Below the pieces are notes generated by a model that saw only the letters and a program-made list of their open reading frames with translations, ran no database searches and was not told the origin of the DNA. Positions 13,383 to 15,157 of a stretch of DNA of 15,157 bases are shown in pieces (the first letter of the stretch is position 1; each line of letters opens with the position of its first letter). The position numbers and the translations under genes are program-made. The DNA comes from an uncultured Prevotellaceae bacterium (GTDB lineage: Bacteria > Bacteroidota > Bacteroidia > Bacteroidales > Bacteroidaceae): the NCBI GenBank assembly GCA_947176655.1, contig CAMWRK010000022.1, forward strand, positions 1-15,157. Direction: 5' to 3'.

Positions 13383-15065
13383 ATGACAGATCAGGAACTC
13401 AAACAACTTAAAGATAATCTATGGCACTCGGCCGACATGCTGCGTGCCAGTGCCCATCTTTCTGCCAACAAATACGGGCAGCCCATCCTCGGACTTATCT
13501 TCTTGCGTTATGCCGATATACTCTTCAAGCAGCACAAGGAAAAGATAGAGGCGGGATATAACCGGTATAAGGGCACAAGAATGGAGAAGTCCTACAAGGA
13601 TGTCGCCATTGAGGAGTGCGGGTTCTTTCTTCCCGAATGTGCGTACTTCGATAAGCTCAACAATGCTCCCGATGATGCCAACAAGGCCGTACTTGTCAAG
13701 AACGCCATGCTGGCTATCGAAAAGGAAAACCCGAAAATGGATGGTGTCCTCCCCAAGGAAGTGTATGGGCAGTTGGTGCCGGAGGAGGAACCGGAGCTGT
13801 TGAGCAAGGTGCTCCGTATCTTCAAAGATATTCCCGAGAACATCAGTATTGATCTTTTCGGTGAAATATACGAGTATTTCCTCGGCGAGTTTGCATTGAG
13901 CGAGGGTCAGGGCGGCGGTGTTTTCTATACCCCTGCATCAGTCGTACAGTATATGGTAGAGGTTCTGCAGCCCGTTATCGGAGACAAGAAATTCCTTGAT
14001 CCGGCGTGTGGTTCCGGCGGCATGTTCGTTCAGGCTGCCCGTTATATGCACAGCCATAACGCCACCAACAGCGACATGATGCGCTTCCGCTGCTATGGCG
14101 TGGAGAAGGACCCCGACACGGTCAAGCTCGCCAAGATGAATCTGCTGCTGAACAATGTGCGGGGAGATATTGTCGAGGCCAATTCCTTCTACTCCGACCC
14201 TCACGACGAGTTCGGCAACTTCGACTATGTTATGGCCAATCCGCCGTTCAATGTGGATGAGGTTGTGGTGGACAAGGTCATTGATGACCAGCGGTTCAGT
14301 ACCTACGGCGTGCCCCGCAACAAAACGAAGTCTGGCAGAAAGGCTTCCGACAAAAAGGAAACTGTTCCCAACGCCAACTACCTGTGGATAGGACTTTTTG
14401 CCACGTCGCTGAATGCCACCGGCAAGGCTGCGCTTGTAATGGCAAATTCCGCCAGTGACGCAGGTGGTTCGGAATTGGAAATCCGCAAGAGGATGATTGA
14501 GGACGGCATCATCAGTCAGATGGTGACACTGCCAAGCAACATGTTCTCGACGGTGACACTGCCGGCCACGCTCTGGTTCTTCAACAAGGAGAAAAAGAAC
14601 AAGGACGAAATCCTGTTCATCGACGCAAGGAACGTCTTTACACAGGTTGACCGTGCCCACCGCAAATTCAGCGATGAGCAGATAAAGAATCTCGGCATCA
14701 TCACCCGCCTTTACGAAGGAGACAGCACAGCCTTCTGGGCTCTTGTGGATGAATACAAACAGACAGGCAGGCAGGAACACGCCGATTGGCTGCTGGAGCG
14801 TTGGCCTGATGGTGTTTACCGGGATGTCGTAGGTCTGTGCAAAGTGGCGAAACTTGAAGGCGAGGACGGCATCATTGACCAGGATTATTCCCTCAATGCC
14901 GGACGCTATGTCGGTGTGGTGATAGAGGACGACGGCATGACGGCGGAAGAGTTTGCGGAGACAATGAAAGCCAACCATGCCGAACTCAAAACCCTCAATG
15001 CCGAGGCAGAGACACTTATGGCAGAGATAGAGAGGAACATGAAGGAACTGTTTGGGGAGGGGTGA
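13383..15065 (+). CDS. hsdM: Type I restriction-modification DNA methyltransferase subunit M
   Basis: 560-aa HsdM, the N6-adenine methyltransferase subunit that joins HsdS to methylate, and with HsdR to cleave, a bipartite DNA target. ATG 13383 (MTDQELKQLKDNLWHSADMLRA) is the first ATG; a TTG at 13347 would add 12 unlikely residues. An N-terminal helical HsdM domain (to about 150) is followed by the SAM-binding motif DPACGSGGMF (from residue 206) and the catalytic NPPF (286-289). The C-terminal roughly 40 residues (ETMKANHAELKTLNAEAETL onward) form the coiled-coil-like tail typical of HsdM. All key residues are intact. The next open frame, overlapping its end by 14 bp, looks like HsdS. Confidence 0.95.
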   Translation: MTDQELKQLKDNLWHSADMLRASAHLSANKYGQPILGLIFLRYADILFKQHKEKIEAGYNRYKGTRMEKSYKDVAIEECGFFLPECAYFDKLNNAPDDANKAVLVKNAMLAIEKENPKMDGVLPKEVYGQLVPEEEPELLSKVLRIFKDIPENISIDLFGEIYEYFLGEFALSEGQGGGVFYTPASVVQYMVEVLQPVIGDKKFLDPACGSGGMFVQAARYMHSHNATNSDMMRFRCYGVEKDPDTVKLAKMNLLLNNVRGDIVEANSFYSDPHDEFGNFDYVMANPPFNVDEVVVDKVIDDQRFSTYGVPRNKTKSGRKASDKKETVPNANYLWIGLFATSLNATGKAALVMANSASDAGGSELEIRKRMIEDGIISQMVTLPSNMFSTVTLPATLWFFNKEKKNKDEILFIDARNVFTQVDRAHRKFSDEQIKNLGIITRLYEGDSTAFWALVDEYKQTGRQEHADWLLERWPDGVYRDVVGLCKVAKLEGEDGIIDQDYSLNAGRYVGVVIEDDGMTAEEFAETMKANHAELKTLNAEAETLMAEIERNMKELFGEG

Positions 15066-15157
15066 AGGTATTGAATGCGAAAAGGTAAGAATTCGAAATT
15101 ACATCGCAATTAAAAGCGGTTTGGCATATAAGGGCGACCTAATAGGAAAAGGAGATT
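15052..15157 (+). CDS. hsdS: Partial HsdS-like specificity subunit (runs off the window)
   Basis: After hsdM, the frame containing 15067-15157 is open to the end. It reads GIECEKVRIRNYIAIKSGLA, then YKGDLIGKGD. The V-R-I...I-x-S-G-x-A-Y-K-G pattern is like the beginning of a type I HsdS target-recognition domain (compare the common LGDI...KSG start). No ATG lies in this frame. The only start codons upstream are TTG 15052, which overlaps hsdM by 14 bp, or non-standard ATT. An ATG at 15076 in another frame stops after 12 codons. HsdS is expected next to hsdM, so the identity is likely, but only about 30 residues are visible and the start is uncertain. Confidence 0.55.
   Translation, partial: MGRGEGIECEKVRIRNYIAIKSGLAYKGDLIGKGD

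Noticed and set aside
13938..14978. 346-codon open frame antisense to hsdM
   Set aside because: It is a shadow of hsdM, with no domain or promoter.
1..15157. CRISPR array or tRNA/rRNA genes
   Set aside because: No regularly spaced direct repeats with unique spacers and no tRNA cloverleaf or rRNA sequence were seen.

Overview
The window looks like a chromosomal segment of a Bacteroidales bacterium (Bacteroidota), of the Bacteroides/Prevotella type. Three things point there. Exact matches to the Bacteroidota -7 promoter element TAnnTTTG lie upstream of leuS, metK, hemD and hsdM, two of them with a TTG/TTTG element at the expected 19-bp spacing. Shine-Dalgarno sequences are mostly weak. The gene groups (leuS-yitT-rdgB; DUF4271-hemD-rnpA-yidD) are of a kind seen in that phylum. 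The genus cannot be fixed from sequence reading alone.

Layout: 1-955 is non-coding. It holds a 49-bp near-perfect palindrome at the left edge, a minus-strand -7 motif, several dyads and the leuS promoter. 956-6293 is a tight + strand run: leuS, two divergent yitT paralogues in tandem, and rdgB (gaps 15 and 14 bp, then a 4-bp ATGA overlap), closed by a probable terminator. 6459-6636 is the metK leader; it carries the conserved blocks of a SAM-II riboswitch. 6637-9332 is metK, a LOG-family lysine-decarboxylase-like protein and a DUF4271 membrane protein, close-packed. A promoter inside the end of the DUF4271 gene probably drives hemD-rnpA-yidD (9346-10705), whose genes overlap by 1 and 4 bp. 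10805-12316 is an acetyl-CoA hydrolase/succinate CoA-transferase family gene ending in a strong hairpin.

12386-13382 is about 1 kb with no convincing gene. It contains a second copy of the left-edge palindrome, in inverted orientation, plus other hairpins. From 13383 a type I restriction-modification locus begins: a complete hsdM, then an open frame whose translation resembles the start of an HsdS specificity subunit and runs off the window. This end is the likely accessory (horizontally variable) part.

The housekeeping genes cover leucyl-tRNA charging, nucleotide-pool cleaning, SAM synthesis, haem-pathway chemistry, tRNA 5' processing (RnpA), membrane-protein insertion (YidD) and acyl-CoA metabolism. 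The observations most worth a second look are the pair of inverted 55-bp palindromic repeats 12.8 kb apart, the SAM-II-like leader of metK with an unclear pseudoknot, and the dyad cluster upstream of leuS.
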